A DNA stretch of 64,000 nucleotides, taken from NCBI GenBank assembly GCA_012656075.1, contig JAAKBF010000159.1, forward strand, positions 496,001 through 560,000, read 5' to 3'. This stretch comes from Phytophthora hibernalis. Its lineage: Eukaryota; Oomycota; Peronosporomycetes; Peronosporales; Peronosporaceae. Both the position numbers and the translations under genes were made by a program. The notes beneath the pieces are model-generated. The model saw nothing but the letters and a program-made list of their open reading frames with translations, did no database searches and was not told where the DNA came from. This document shows positions 10,396-21,224 of the stretch, one piece after another (within the stretch, counting starts at the first letter, position 1; each line of letters starts with the position of its first letter).

Positions 10396-13069
10396 CGCAC
10401 CTGAGCTACGACTCAGTGGGGCGACTGGCAAAGGACCCGAGCTCCGGAATCCACCTAACAGACCACAAGCGAGTGAGCTGCCTGACGTGCGCTGAAGGCA
10501 AGCAGACGAAGAACCGGCGGTCCAAGAAGGACACCGGCGCTCACTCACCCATCGACAGGGTGGGTGGGGTGATCTGTTCCGACCTGAAAGGGCCGATGAC
10601 GCCCAAGGACCTCCTTGGGAACCGGTACATGATTAACTTCATCGACTACAAGTCGAACTACTGCCGCGTGTTCCTGGCGCGTACCAAGGACGCAGCAGCG
10701 AAGCTCTTCGAGCACTTCCTCGTCTACTTCGAGAAGGATTTTGACTGCAAGATCCACTTTCTGCGCACCGACTCCGGAGGAGAGTACGAGAACGTGAACT
10801 TGTTCTGCAAGCGCACGGGCGTGAGCCGACAGCGTAGCGAGGCGCGGAACCAGTCGAGCAACGGCAAGGCCGAGCGCATGCACCGCACCATCATGAACAT
10901 GGCGCGGTGCATGATCTTCGCGTGTGGGCTCCCGCTGATATTCTGGGGTGACGCGGTTCAGTACACTGCGTACACTCTGAACCGCGCCCCGACCAACTCC
11001 AACCCAGGGCGTGCGTCGCCGTTGAAGGTGTTGACGGGCAAGTCGCCGCAGCTTGGCGAGATCGTCGTGTTCGGCTCGCCTTGCACGGTCTACCGGGACC
11101 CGCGCAAGAAGAACTTTGCGCAACGTGCCCAAGCTGTCATGATCGACGGTGTGGGCGAAGAGACCAAGGGGTACCGAGTGTACCTACCCAAGGACAGGGT
11201 GGTGGTGACCACGCAGCTCGTCAAGAACATTGAGACGCTCGACAAGGAGCAGAACCTGCAGGTACAGAGGCTTTACCTGCAGGAAGAGGACGCCGAGGTG
11301 TCTGAGGACGAAGATCAAGGGACGGTGACCGAGGCCACGAGTGCGCGCAGCAAGAAGAAGCGTACGTCGTCCAAGAAGAAGAAGTCGTGGACGCGTGAGT
11401 GCCACGTGACGTGGTCCGTGGCTAATAACGCCGGTGGCGTGACGAACGAGGCCGCGCAGCCGGAGGAGCCGGCACGCGACGTCGTGAATAGCGTCACGGA
11501 GTACGACCCAAAGACGTATCAGGAGGTCATGCGTAGTAAGCACAACGACAAGTGGCTTGCTGCGATGGCCGAGGAGCTGCAGGCTTTAGAAGACAATGGG
11601 GTCTGTAGAATCGTGCGCAAGCCCGAGGGCACCCACGCGCTTCACACCAAGTGGGTATACAAGACTAAGATCGGCGCGGAGGGCGCCATCGAGCGACTGA
11701 AGGCGCGACTCGTCGCCTGTGGCAACGAACAGGAGTTCGGGGTCGACTACAGCGTGAAGCTGATGCTAGGAAGTGGCGGGTACCTGCGAAATACGGTGAC
11801 GTGCCCAACGCGTACGTCAAGGCCGAAAAGGAGTCGGAGCTGGACATCTTCCTGCGCCTGCCGCGCGGAATGGTGATTCCAGAGGGCGTGCGTAAACGAC
11901 TGGGCGTGACCCATGACAGCGAGTTGGTGCTGGAGTTGAAGAAGGCACTGTACGGCCTCAAACAGGCCGGTCGGCTCAGGAATCGGCTTTTGCACAAGAC
12001 CCTGATGAACTTGGGTTTCGTGCAGAGCCTGACTGACATGTGCGTCTACCACAGGCGCCGCGAGGGAGTGGTTTTGGTTGTTGGTGTGTACGTCGACGAC
12101 CTGCCGGTCACTGGCACACAGTAGCACGCGGTCGACGCGTTCTTCGGCGAGCTGAAGGAGCTTTCGGTCAAGGATCTCGGGCCTGCGAGCAAGTTCCTCG
12201 GCATGAGAGTCGTGTACGACGAGCAGGAGGGCTATGACCTGGACCAGGAGATGGCCATTGAGAAAATGCTGCGCGAACACGGAATGGCGTCTGTGCACGG
12301 AGAGCGCACCCCGATCGGTGCAGAGTCGAACGAGGTCGACGAGGCGGTGGACGAGCTGCTGCCTGTATGTGGCGGCGACAACGTGGTCACCGTTCGCTCG
12401 TTCCAGTCGCTCGTGGGCAGCCTTATGTGGGTGGCACGGTGCACGCGCGCTGACATCGCGTACGCAGTGCACAAAGCGTCGCGACGCACCCACAGCCCCA
12501 CGATGGCCGACTGGAAGCTCGGCAAACGCATCGCGCGCTACTTAGCGGGATCCAAGGGCTTACGACTGAGTATGAAGGGTCAAGGCGCTTTGGAGGAGCC
12601 GCTGAAGGTCATCGCATACAGTGACGCGGACTTCGCTGCCGACAAGGCGGACAGGAAGTCCATGACCGGCGGCATTCTCACGGTTGACGGGATGCCCGCG
12701 TCGTGGGTCTGCAAGAAACAGACCGGCGTCAGTCTCTTCATTATGGAGGCTGAGTACACAGCGGCCTCGGTTATGGCTACGGAGTTGCTGGGCGTGCGCG
12801 AGTTGCTTGGGGAGCTGGGCATCGCGCATGCCACCCCGATGTCTCTGCGCGTTGACAACCAAGCGGCGCCCAAGAAGCTCGACGGCGATGGATCATCGAG
12901 TAAGGCGAAGCACATTGATGTGCGGATCAAGTTCGTGGGTGGGTTGGCGCAGCACGGGGTGCTCAAGACTGAGTACCTCGAGAGCGAGAAGATGCCAGCT
13001 GACGTTCTTACTAAGGCGCTAGAGGCGCCGAGACTGGCTGACCTGCGGGTCATGGTAGGTCTCCATTGA
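10396..13069 (+). pseudogene. Ty1/Copia polyprotein remnant (GAG-pre-integrase, integrase, RT, RNase H)
   Basis: Domains in order on the forward strand: GAG-pre-integrase 'MAHLSYDSVGRLAK' with 'CLTCAEGKQ' (10392 on), integrase core with 'SDLKGPM', 'LRTDSGGEYEN' and 'NGKAERMHRT', an acidic/basic linker, the RT start ('LHTKWVYKTKIGAEG'), a frame break near 11770, RT continuing to the catalytic 'YVDD' motif (about 12090), an in-frame TAG at 12122, and RNase H with 'YSDADFAADKADRKSMTGG' and 'EAEYTAAS' ending at 13069. Gag and protease are missing; the 5' side is replaced by Gypsy sequence. It is a different family from the element at 33441-38083. Confidence 0.9.
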
Positions 13070-13105
13070 GACCAGAAGGAGGTCGCCGCTGCCGGCGTGG
13101 AGGAG

Positions 13106-13440
13106 TGTTGAAAAGCCCTCGGATCTGGCGTCAAGATCGGGGGATGCGTCGCTCTGGCGTCAGGATCCGGCGGATGCGCCGCTCAGCTGTGACCTGAAAA
13201 ACGAAGGGTAAGGAACGATAGCTAAGGATAGGCTAGGGACTTTGCAGAATCTCACTTTCCATTATACTCTGAATCGTGCACTTCTAACATCATCCAGTGC
13301 GTAGCCCTTGTGTGGCAAGAATTGGCGCTTCCGCCGACGGCGCGATCGCTTAATCCGTGCCTGCCAACGGCCACGCTGATGAGCCGGCCCTGAACATCGA
13401 AGGGCGGGTCATTGCTGCACAGTCGATTGTCTACACCTCA
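13106..13440 (+). repeat. Probable 3' LTR fragment of the Copia remnant
   Basis: It follows the RNase H stop after a purine-rich stretch (AGAAGGAGG, 13073-13081), which would serve as a polypurine tract. TGTTGAAAAG at 13106 is a plausible LTR start. Inside, two near-identical units at 13124-13152 and 13153-13182, each beginning TCTGGCGTCA, form a tandem duplication. The right end is not defined because no second LTR is present. The 3' half of this interval has no ORF. Confidence 0.5.
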
Positions 13441-13837
13441 GTGAGCATTGCCATGCTCGAGCCCTTCCACTACGGTTGGTCGAGTCACTAGATCAACGTC
13501 CACAAGTTTCACAACACAGAGGGCTGTACCGCTCGACCCGTCGTGGAGGGCACGCGTATGATGTTTCAGGGCCACACCAACACGACCTGGACAATGCCGT
13601 CGAAAGTGTGACACGTTGGAGACATGTTCGGAAGATTCCTTTCGGGCTAAAGTACGGTCGCCGTATCGACTCTGCGTCTCAACGCCATCATCATGTTGGC
13701 ATTTTTCATCCCAGTGCTCGCGCCTACATGTACTGTTCGAGAGCCGTCCAGGACGGACGGATACGGTAGGATTGATCGTCCTGAGAAAGCAGAGTCGTGA
13801 TCCAACCACGAGGTCCATTGGTTGTCTTTGATGAGCG
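13441..13837. other. Degenerate coding-like sequence, no identifiable gene
   Basis: Short ORFs exist on both strands, but all are interrupted and none shows a recognisable domain. It is probably the continuation of the Cys-rich remnant that follows, further decayed. Confidence 0.3.
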
Positions 13838-14190
13838 CTCATGACCCACAACTTGTTCCACAAGTTCTTGGCGACCCAGAAGTCCTTCGTCTTCGTACAC
13901 GCCGTAGCCGGCGGCCGCCTCGCCGTGATCGTGCACGTCCAGCGCGCTGAAGATCTACGCTTGTCGCCATCGTTTCTTCCCCACTGCTTGTCATCTGCCG
14001 AAGCGTAGGTGGCCGTCCACGCGTACGTGCTCGCTTCACAGCTACTGACACGCCATCGCAGTCACAACCACAGCGCGAGCACTTTCCACAACCGTCAACT
14101 GGACAGCGCGGACGCTTGCACTTGCACGTTATTGTAGGGAGACCAGCTCCGTCACCCACACGCCCGACGAAAGCTGCGTGATCTTCCATT
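13838..14190 (-). pseudogene. Cys-rich protein remnant (unrecognised)
   Basis: The reverse-strand ORF begins with MEDHAAFVGRVGDG. Soon after comes a dense cysteine cluster, 'CKCKRPRCPVDGCGKCSRC' followed by GCDCDG, which looks like a small metal-binding module, then a basic GRPP segment. Downstream the more sensible frame changes, so it is broken. I do not recognise the family. Its position among transposons suggests a repeat-encoded protein, but it could be a decayed host gene. Confidence 0.35.
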
Positions 14191-14315
14191 TGAATTTTGA
14201 ACTGTGCTGTGCTCCGGGAAATCCCCGGGAGGTGAGCCTAAATGCGGGAGCTCATTGTCCCGCTATCAAATGTCTACAATCACAGATTTCTCTACGAATG
14301 CGTTGAACAGCACTA

Positions 14316-14729
14316 CACCTTTTCAACTTCAAAATGGCAAAAGAAAATTCAATACGTCATAAGGTAAAATCAAAATGACGTGAATAGAGAAGTGACTGAC
14401 TCACGTTTTTATATTTTGCATACCGGTACGCGCACTTCTGGCTCGTCCGCCTCCTGAATTACTCCGTCATGGGACTTAATGGTGTGGAACGAGCCTATGT
14501 GGCAAGATACGTGGTTATAACTTCATAGAAGAGAAACCGGCCGCCTTCATCAAGCGTTCCTTAATAAACAGTTCTGGCGCGAGCACAAAGCGTATTTAAA
14601 ATATCTGCAGTATATAATTCCCTTTCAAACCCGTTGCTTCTTTAATATCAGATTTGTCACCTTCTGTCATTTTGATTTTACGTTATGACGTATTGAATTT
14701 TCTTTTGCCATTTTGAAGTTGAAAAGGTG
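14316..14729. mobile_element. MITE with 64-bp terminal inverted repeats and TA target site
   Basis: 14316-14379 and 14666-14729 are reverse complements with a single mismatch over 64 bases. Outer ends read CACCTTTTCAAC...GTTGAAAAGGTG. Each end abuts a TA dinucleotide (14314-14315 and 14730-14731), as expected for Tc1/mariner-type insertion. The 286-bp middle is AT-rich and has no ORF. It is a non-autonomous element. The near-identity of the arms suggests a fairly recent origin. Confidence 0.85.
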
Positions 14730-15150
14730 TACTATCAGTGCTCTACTGACGCACAGCGCAGTGCTTCATGCACCACATATTGCGGCTATCTAACATGCGT
14801 ATTGTTAGATGTGAAGCAATAACATGACTGTGTCAAAATCCCAAGGCCATATGACTGTTTCCGCAATTAGTCTTTTTCTGGGTTCCCCTCAAACGCTCCC
14901 TCCTATTAGAGCGCTGTCCGAATAGAAAAGCGATCGTTTTTGCGTCTGCCATTTTTTCTGCTAAAGATAAAAACAAGGTCAATAAATCGCCGGGATGCCC
15001 AAGTGCCGCAAGCGGTTCGCCGCAAGCGGTTCGACGCCTTAAACCTATCTCAGTTCATATTGAATTTGGTAGGTTGTTTCCCTTGCACTTCCATTCCGCA
15101 CGCGCGCGCAACACCGTCGACGCGGACACTCCAAGACGAACGCGTTGCCA

Positions 15151-16506
15151 TGTCCAGGCCAAAGCGCAGCAGCCCAGCTTCAAGTGCAGATGCCTCTCCA
15201 GCTACACAAGACCGAGTGACGATCCGTGGAGAGGAATCATATCCAGGCTTGTGGTCTCAAGACTCCGGCATCAGACACGCTGATAGTGGAGAGAGCGCAG
15301 CAGATTCGGAGTCATCGTCGAGCACGGACGCTCCGGCTCCGCCGGCAAAGAAGGCTAGAGCCTCCATTACTCAAGCAAGGGCGAAGACTTCCAAAAGAAG
15401 GCTGTTCTCAGGAAGAAGGCTGCACCCAACCAGAAAGCAAAGAAGGCTGCCCCCAAAAGAAGACCTCATCAAAGAAGAACGCCCGTTCCAAGCCATCCAA
15501 GAGGACGAAGAGCTCCCTACCACCGATGCGCTGGACAATTGCATTGACGGCACTAGCGCTCGAGACTCGCTTTAAGAACCCGCGCATCTTGAAGAAGTTT
15601 GCAGTCACAACGGGGGACACGAAACTTATGCGTGCAAAGTGGGAGGCCACAGTCCATACGTTCTTGGAGCGAGCGTTCATTGAGAAGGCTTGGGGTGAAG
15701 GAGAGACACCTCGCGAGGTGAGTGTCGATCAAGAACAAGCTGAACGCTGTTCGCACCGGGTATCGAGCGAAGCGTACCCGTCTAGTCGCAACAGCACGAT
15801 ACTTTGGATCCACATCCATGGGATCACATGTCAAATTTTCGTAAATGTTTTCTTCATAGCCCTCCGAAGAACGTAAAAAGAAATTGCGTGGCATCTCCGC
15901 GTATCGGCGGTCTTCTTCTTCGTCTTCCGACCTTGAAGAAGCGTCGAGCGCTTGGTTTCCAGCAAGAGCTTAGCGCCTTGTGGCCGTTGCTGTGTGAAAT
16001 CTTCTCGGGAAAACCTGGATGCGCGGGAGAGCCAATTATCGAGTCTGGTACATCGCATGAATTAACTGAAGTCAAGATGATGATAGCGTTGACGAGAGTC
16101 GTGCTGGCTCTGACGATGAATGCTCAGATACATCATTAGCCAGGCGCGCTCCGAAGCCAAGTCCAACGCCAAAGCTCAGTCACGTACAGGAAGAATGTCT
16201 TTGAATTGACCAGTTGATGTGATAGCCGACTCGCTTCAAGCTGGTTTTGATTCGATCGAGCGTATTTTAACCGTTCGACAGGCTCCGGGTTTAGGAACCC
16301 GATCAGGAGGAGACATGAATCAGCTAGTCGCTAAGTTGACATCGACAATTGAGACGGCAAATGCAAACCAGGCTCCATTTATTGAGATGCAGCGCGATGC
16401 TGGCCAGTCGCTGCGGCAGAGCATGGAGAATCTTCAGCAGATGTCAGCATCCGCTATTGAAATATTTGCAAAGATGAAAGAGCAGATATGCGGTGTCAAC
16501 CTCTGA
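15151..16506 (+). pseudogene. Harbinger accessory (Myb/SANT-like) protein, frameshifted
   Basis: The forward ORF starts with MSRPKRSSPASSADAS, is Ser/Lys-rich, and passes through at least three frames. A middle section reads 'MRWTIALTALALETRFKNPR', like the start of a trihelix/Myb-type DNA-binding domain in which a Trp begins the first helix. The last part (16219-16506) is helical with Gln/Met-rich heptads. PIF/Harbinger elements usually pair their transposase with such a DNA-binding partner, which brings it to the nucleus and to the element ends. That assignment is inferred from position and composition. The frame breaks make this copy inactive unless they are sequence errors. Confidence 0.5.
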
Positions 16507-16524
16507 TGGTATGCAATGCCAAGT

Positions 16525-17465
16525 ACCAGAAAAGACTCCTAAATAGCGAAATTTCCCACGGAAGTCGATAGCAGCCAAGCAATTGTAGGAAGGTTTTCCA
16601 TTCTTGTCGTAGAATCCCTTAATCGCAAGATAAAAACAAAACGTTAGTGTACAACTTGCAGAAACACACAGCAGCGTACCATGTGATTGCGCGGGCGTTG
16701 TGTTTGGATGATAGTACCATCGAACACGCACGCAACATCAGGGAAATCACTTCCACGTTGAACAAAACCTTCTACCAAGTCTTCCCAATCATTTACTGTT
16801 GTCGGAGCCGGAAAATAGATGACATCTTGCATCATGTCGTACAGGAGATCTTCTAGACGCTTGATGTAAACACCAGCAACTGTTCTTGACATTTCTAGTT
16901 GTGCAGCAGCTCCTCCAATTCCGTCGCCGTCAATTCCACAGCCGTTGTCGTAGTACGTCAACAAAGCAGCGAGTCCGAAATCGAAATGGTACTGTGTGTT
17001 TTGTCCAGGAAAGCCATACTTGAGACAGTACAATGGCTCTAATAGGAGGACCAGCGCGTCAAACGAATCCGGGCTGCAGCGCAGTGTCTTTTTGTATGCT
17101 GTCGGAGAGCGCTGAGCCTTCAGAGTAGCGAAGAAGTCAGTCCTAACCACGATTTTTCTTGGATAGCCCCGCGAATTGATCTTCCATCCAGTTGTCCTAG
17201 ACACACAATCAGCAGGATGTTCAGAAAGCACAAGACTAGAATCTCTTCCTCTGCCCAATCACAGTTGCATTCGTCTATCAACATCATCCACACTAGATAT
17301 AACGAGTAACTGTATCACTACGCCAAGCTGGTAGACATACCGCTGTCGACGTCCATGGGCCGTGCACCATCTGCGGCGCTTGGCGCTAGCTGCGCGCCAG
17401 CTTCCATGCTTGCGAGCTCGTCCATTTCCGCACGCTCCTCGCTCTTCAACGCCAAATAATCCGTC
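16525..17465 (-). pseudogene. PIF/Harbinger DDE transposase, C-terminally truncated
   Basis: On the reverse strand the main exon (17258-16680) encodes a helical N-terminal region ('SPDSFDALVLLLEPLY') and a helix-turn-helix-like segment ('GGAAAQLEMSRTVAGVYIKR'), then 'FPDVACVFDGTIIQTQRP', where the Asp of FDGT is the first catalytic residue of DDE_Tnp_4. A 62-bp intron (16679-16618, GT...AG) joins to 'FYDKNGKPSYNCLAAID', which carries the next conserved block. After that the similarity ends, and the second Asp and the Glu cannot be found. An upstream exon rich in Asp/Glu near 17465-17345, ending at a GTATGT donor, may supply the N-terminus. Confidence 0.8.
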
Positions 17466-17611
17466 TTGACCCAAAAGAAAGAGGTGTCGGGCCTATTTCT
17501 TTTTACCGCATTATAACGAGGTGTTTATGGCACCCTGTTTTTCTTAGCGCCCTTCAGAGGAAAAAATAGGCAGAAAAAATCGATCGCTTTTCTATTCGGA
17601 CAGCGCTCTTA

Positions 17612-17992
17612 GCGGGATTTCCTGTTAATACATGTAGTGTTGCTCATTCTGGTACACCGGTACAGTACATGTACCGTAGACGAGCATCGATATCGTCTTT
17701 TGTCGACAACCTTTCCTTTGAAAGTTGAGTACTGTAGTAGTCAGTAGACTTGTATCCATATCCTTGGCGGCGACGTTGCTCCATTTGCAGTATTGAAGAC
17801 GCTGACGTTGTTTCAGAAGCTTCGAGCGCAGAACCATTCTACCGCTGAGTCTTGTAGATGCGATGCAGTTTCGCTCGACTGGTGGGCACGATGACTTCTC
17901 ACCTTTTACTCGTGTTCATACCGGCGTGGGCGTTATCGTCACTGCAGATCTGCTCGTCCAGATGTACCAGAAGGCTCATCGGTCATCACCAT
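17612..17992. other. No gene seen
   Basis: Only short shadow ORFs. It contains the 3' flank of the ankyrin gene that follows on the reverse strand and a few short GTAC-rich palindromes. Confidence 0.5.
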
Positions 17993-19468
17993 CTACTCCA
18001 CCATCGGACGTGATGGCACCAGCACCAGTCTTACTATAGCGTGCGATTCCACTTCTCGGAGTTCTTCTTCTTTGCGTGATACTGTAGTCATCGGCAGCAG
18101 ATCTTCAATAGTAGGAGACGCTCTTGAAAGCTGGCGCTGTGATTTACTAATAGCGGCCTCGCACAGCTGAAGCAACTGGTCTTGTTTGTTGCGCGCTAAT
18201 ACTTGCGTGGCTGTGTTTCCTCCTCGATCCGCCAGTTCTGCGTCAGCTCCGCTTCCAGAAGTATTCGAGCCACCTCGTGTTGACGCTTACGAACTGCTAG
18301 TAGCAACGCACTTTCGCGTCGAGCACCAGCGCGAGCATTCACAAACGCAGTCGCCAATACCTCATCCTCGAGAGAGTGTTGCTGTGCTTTCAAGCATGAT
18401 ACATGTAACAACGCTTCACACACCTTTAACAGTCCGTTGGCCGCTGCAAAGTGCAGGGCTGTGAAACCCTGGCGATCGGGAGCTTGCCATTTTTCGGTCT
18501 CTGCGCCGCGTGGCTTGGTTCCTGACACCATCGGCTGAAGAAGCAATAGAGCGCATTCTTCGTGGCAGTGCTCACATGCTGACAGCAACGCTGAAGTATC
18601 GGTTGCACCATCAATTAAACTGTAATCTGCCCCTCGTTCCAAAGCAGAGTCACCGCGCTATCATGACCGTATCGTGCTGCAAGCAGCAGGGCGGTAGAGC
18701 CCTCCGAAGTACCGAAGCTTGTTGACCCTCCAGAACCAGCGATAATGACCACTTGTTGGTTTACTGCGGCGCCGTGATCTAGTAAAAGTCTAGCAATGTC
18801 CACGTGGCCATTCATGCTAGCTGCCAGAAGAGGGCTCAGTCTCACATTGGCATCCGCTGCTGAGTTGTACACGACACCAATGTGTTTGTCGATGGGCAAG
18901 GCATCAGACACAGTCTTGACGGCTTCCAAAAGTCGTACGGCGACGGATGTCAACCCCTCAAGACATGCCAACAGGAGCGCTGTCACAGCTTTCTCGTTGC
19001 AAGCGTGTGGGTTGGCACCATGGTTCAGTAGCCATAGCGCAGCGTCGAAGTGTGCATACTGAGTAGCAGAGATCAGCGGTGTGCTTTCCACATCCCTCGT
19101 ATGTTGACCAGATCCTCGTTGGCTCCCTCTTCAACTTCGTCGTCGTGGGAATCTGGGCTCTGGGGTCTTGACTGCTGGTATCGCTGCAACAAGTTCGCCA
19201 TTTCAGGGACGTCTCCACGCTTCACGGCCTTCAAAAACTGCACACGTAGATCTGCACGGGTCAAAATGGTGTCATTTGTCGCGGAAGTCTTTGTGATGAC
19301 CGTATTTGGGGCTGTGCTTCGTGAGGACTGATTCGGTGCTTGTGGTTCTGGGACCAAAGTATTGAACTTGTGCCGCTTGTTCTTCTTTGCTTTTGTACTC
19401 TGCGAGACAGCACAGGCCGTCACTACCGAGAGCGGTTCCACCGAGTTTCTGGACAGGAAGCCACCCAT
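17993..19468 (-). CDS. Ankyrin-repeat protein with N-myristoylation-like start (frameshifted)
   Basis: The start chosen at 19468 gives MGGFLSRNS, a good N-myristoylation context (Gly2, Ser6), so membrane attachment is likely. A low-complexity linker is followed by a helical segment ('LRVQFLKAVKRGDVPEMANL') and then ankyrin repeats, including 'STPLISATQYAHFDAALWLL', 'LSPLLAASMNGHVDIARLLL', 'STALLLAARYGHDSAVTLL', 'FTALHFAAANGLLKVCEALL' and 'ESALLLAVRKRQHEVARILL'. The reading passes through three frame changes, near 19100, 18650 and 18245, each resolved by one base, after which repeat spacing is regular. The C-terminal tail is charged, 'LARNKQDQLLQLCEAA' on. It is either a young pseudogene or an intact gene with sequence errors; I favour the latter given the rest of the window. 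The binding partner is unknown. Confidence 0.65.
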
Positions 19469-19573
19469 CGTTCCTGACCCAACGAGACGGTTGATCCTTG
19501 CACACGACTGTCGCCTGCCGCGTTTGTCCAGGAAGCATGTAACGCTATAAGCTAGTACTATTGATAGCGTCAA

Positions 19574-20069
19574 CGCAAGTTCAGGTCCATTACCGGCAAG
19601 GTACTCGCGACCAATTCGAGACTGGGTCTCTAAATGACGTCGTCGATATTGAACGTGAACGACGAAGGAGGTGGGCCCGCTCGTTGGTGCTGCTGTTCAA
19701 GTTGGTCATCAGCCAGCCTCACTTCCTTCTGAGGTATCGCCAATATTTTCTCAACATTGCAGTTATAATACCGGTTTCTCGCCGTTGAGGAAAATCAGGA
19801 GCGCCATTTCCACGTCGGAAGACTCGTCGCGCACTTCAAGGTCCTTCCGAAGGACTTCTTCGTAACCGGTTACACTCCGCCCAGGTTACGAAAAAATCAG
19901 TGTATAGAAACTGGGCTAAACGTACTTAATAGGGTAATCCTATTTGACTCGCCTTTTCAAGAAGACGTACTTAATCGGGTGGTGTGCGCCCCTGGGGCCG
20001 GCAGAACAAAGAAGAAGCGGACGGATCAGCTCCAGGCCGTAGACAGCAGCGAGCGACCCAGCAAGCACC
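19574..20069. promoter_or_regulatory. Upstream region of the ARL8-like gene with a 16-bp direct repeat
   Basis: No ORF of note. ACGTACTTAAT(A/C)GGGT occurs at 19920-19935 and 19965-19980 with one mismatch, 45 bases apart, roughly 90-150 bp upstream of the start codon. It lies where promoter elements would be expected, but its function is unknown. Confidence 0.3.
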
Positions 20070-20817
20070 ATGGGCGGCATCCTCCAGAAGATGCTGCAGG
20101 CCTTCTACACGAAGAAGCTCGAGGTCGTGCTCGTGGGGCTCGAGAACAGGTGCGTCGAGGCAGCGGCAATTCATCTCGTCTCGAAACCTGATTCCTGATT
20201 CTCTCTTTCTAGTGGCAAGACGACGCTGCTGAACGTGATGGCCATGGGCCACCCCGTGGAGACGTGCCCGACCATCGGCCTGAACGTGAAACTGGTGAAA
20301 AAGGGAGGCGTACAGATGAAATGCTGGGATATCGGTGGCCAGGCACAGTACCGAAGTGAGTGGGGCCGCTACACGCGGCTGCGACGTCATTATATATGTG
20401 GTGGATGCCAACGCGGTACGCTCCTGCTACACGTAGACACATGACAGCCTGATACTGCTCCCTCACTCACCTTACCTTGATTGCTGCAACAGTTTGACCA
20501 AATCTCCCTGGCGCGGAAGGAGCTGCACCGTCTACTAGAGGACCGGTGCGTTGCTGATGCAGTATTGGTTCCTGGATAGGTTGGGGATCTGACTGCTGTG
20601 TTGATTGCCATGCAGGGAGCTGGCGACGACACCCCTGCTGGTGCTGGCCAACAAGATCGATCTGGAGCCTCACATTTCCGAGCCCGAACTCATCCGCGAG
20701 CTCAACCTGGACTACATCGTCGACAACCCGTGGCTGGTGATCCCTATCTCGGCGCTGCGCCTCGTCAACATCGACCAGGTCATCCAGTGGCTCATGAAGC
20801 AGTCGGGCAAGGGCTAA
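20070..20817 (+). CDS. ARL8: ARL8-like small GTPase (ARF family)
   Basis: Four exons (20070-20149, 20213-20415, 20494-20545, 20616-20817) with GT-AG introns. The product has the ARF-family G1 motif GLENSGKT split by intron 1, the switch II motif WDIGGQ, 'RSEWGRYTR', and the guanine-binding NKID. The ending 'IDQVIQWLMKQSGKG' and the lack of an N-terminal Gly-myristoylation consensus after the helix match ARL8, which recruits kinesin to lysosomes or late endosomes in animals. About 180 residues, normal length. In exon 2, after YTR (about 20376), the frame breaks; two bases missing from a G run would restore a GCDVIIYVVDA-type strand. Since the family is essential and everything else is intact, I treat this as sequence error. 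Confidence 0.85.
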
Positions 20818-21224
20818 AGTGCCTCTGGGTTGCACGCGGGTGATGATCGGCTCGGACCGCCCCATGACACCGTGCAAGAGACGGTTATGAAGAAGACACA
20901 CAGCAGAGTGGAGATGCAGGCACCCAGAAAACGGTTGCACGGAGAGGGACGATGGCGCGCAGGACAAATCAGTCAGTTTTCTAACCGCCCCGATGGATCG
21001 TCCTGGGAGCAGGAAAAATGACGAAAGCGTTCTGTAGAGGAGTGCAGTGCAGTTGTACAGTTGGCTCTTTCTTCAAATAAATTGCATGGTTGCTTGAGAC
21101 GAATTGTTGTTCTCTGATGTAAATGTTAATAACTGTCGAGTGTCCATCGATGTCCTCGTCCATATTTTCTCGGGGATCGTATCGCCAAAGCGTCGCAGAT
21201 CTAGATTTGGACCAGTAGACGACG
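20818..21224. other. Intergenic, no gene seen
   Basis: It carries the 3' flank of the ARL8-like gene and the 5' flank of the phosducin-like gene. AATAAA at 21076 on the forward strand is a candidate polyadenylation signal for the former. Confidence 0.45.

Larger units (their letters stand above)
14909..17608. mobile_element. PIF/Harbinger DNA transposon, 2.7 kb
   Basis: Both ends carry the same 28-base inverted repeat, beginning GAGCGCTGTCCGAATAG and ending CGATCG (14909-14936 and 17581-17608). They are flanked by the 3-bp duplication TTA (14906-14908 and 17609-17611), the hallmark of PIF/Harbinger insertion. Inside are a reverse-strand DDE transposase and a forward-strand basic accessory ORF, the two-gene layout of this superfamily. 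The transposase lacks its C-terminal half, so the copy is probably non-autonomous. Confidence 0.92.

Noticed and set aside
11747..12493. 248-residue reverse-strand ORF across the Copia RT/RNase H
   Set aside because: Shadow of the forward Copia frame, rich in His and Val with no motif.
15151..16506. Independent host gene for the Ser/Lys-rich forward ORF
   Set aside because: It lies entirely between the Harbinger terminal repeats and fits the known accessory ORF.
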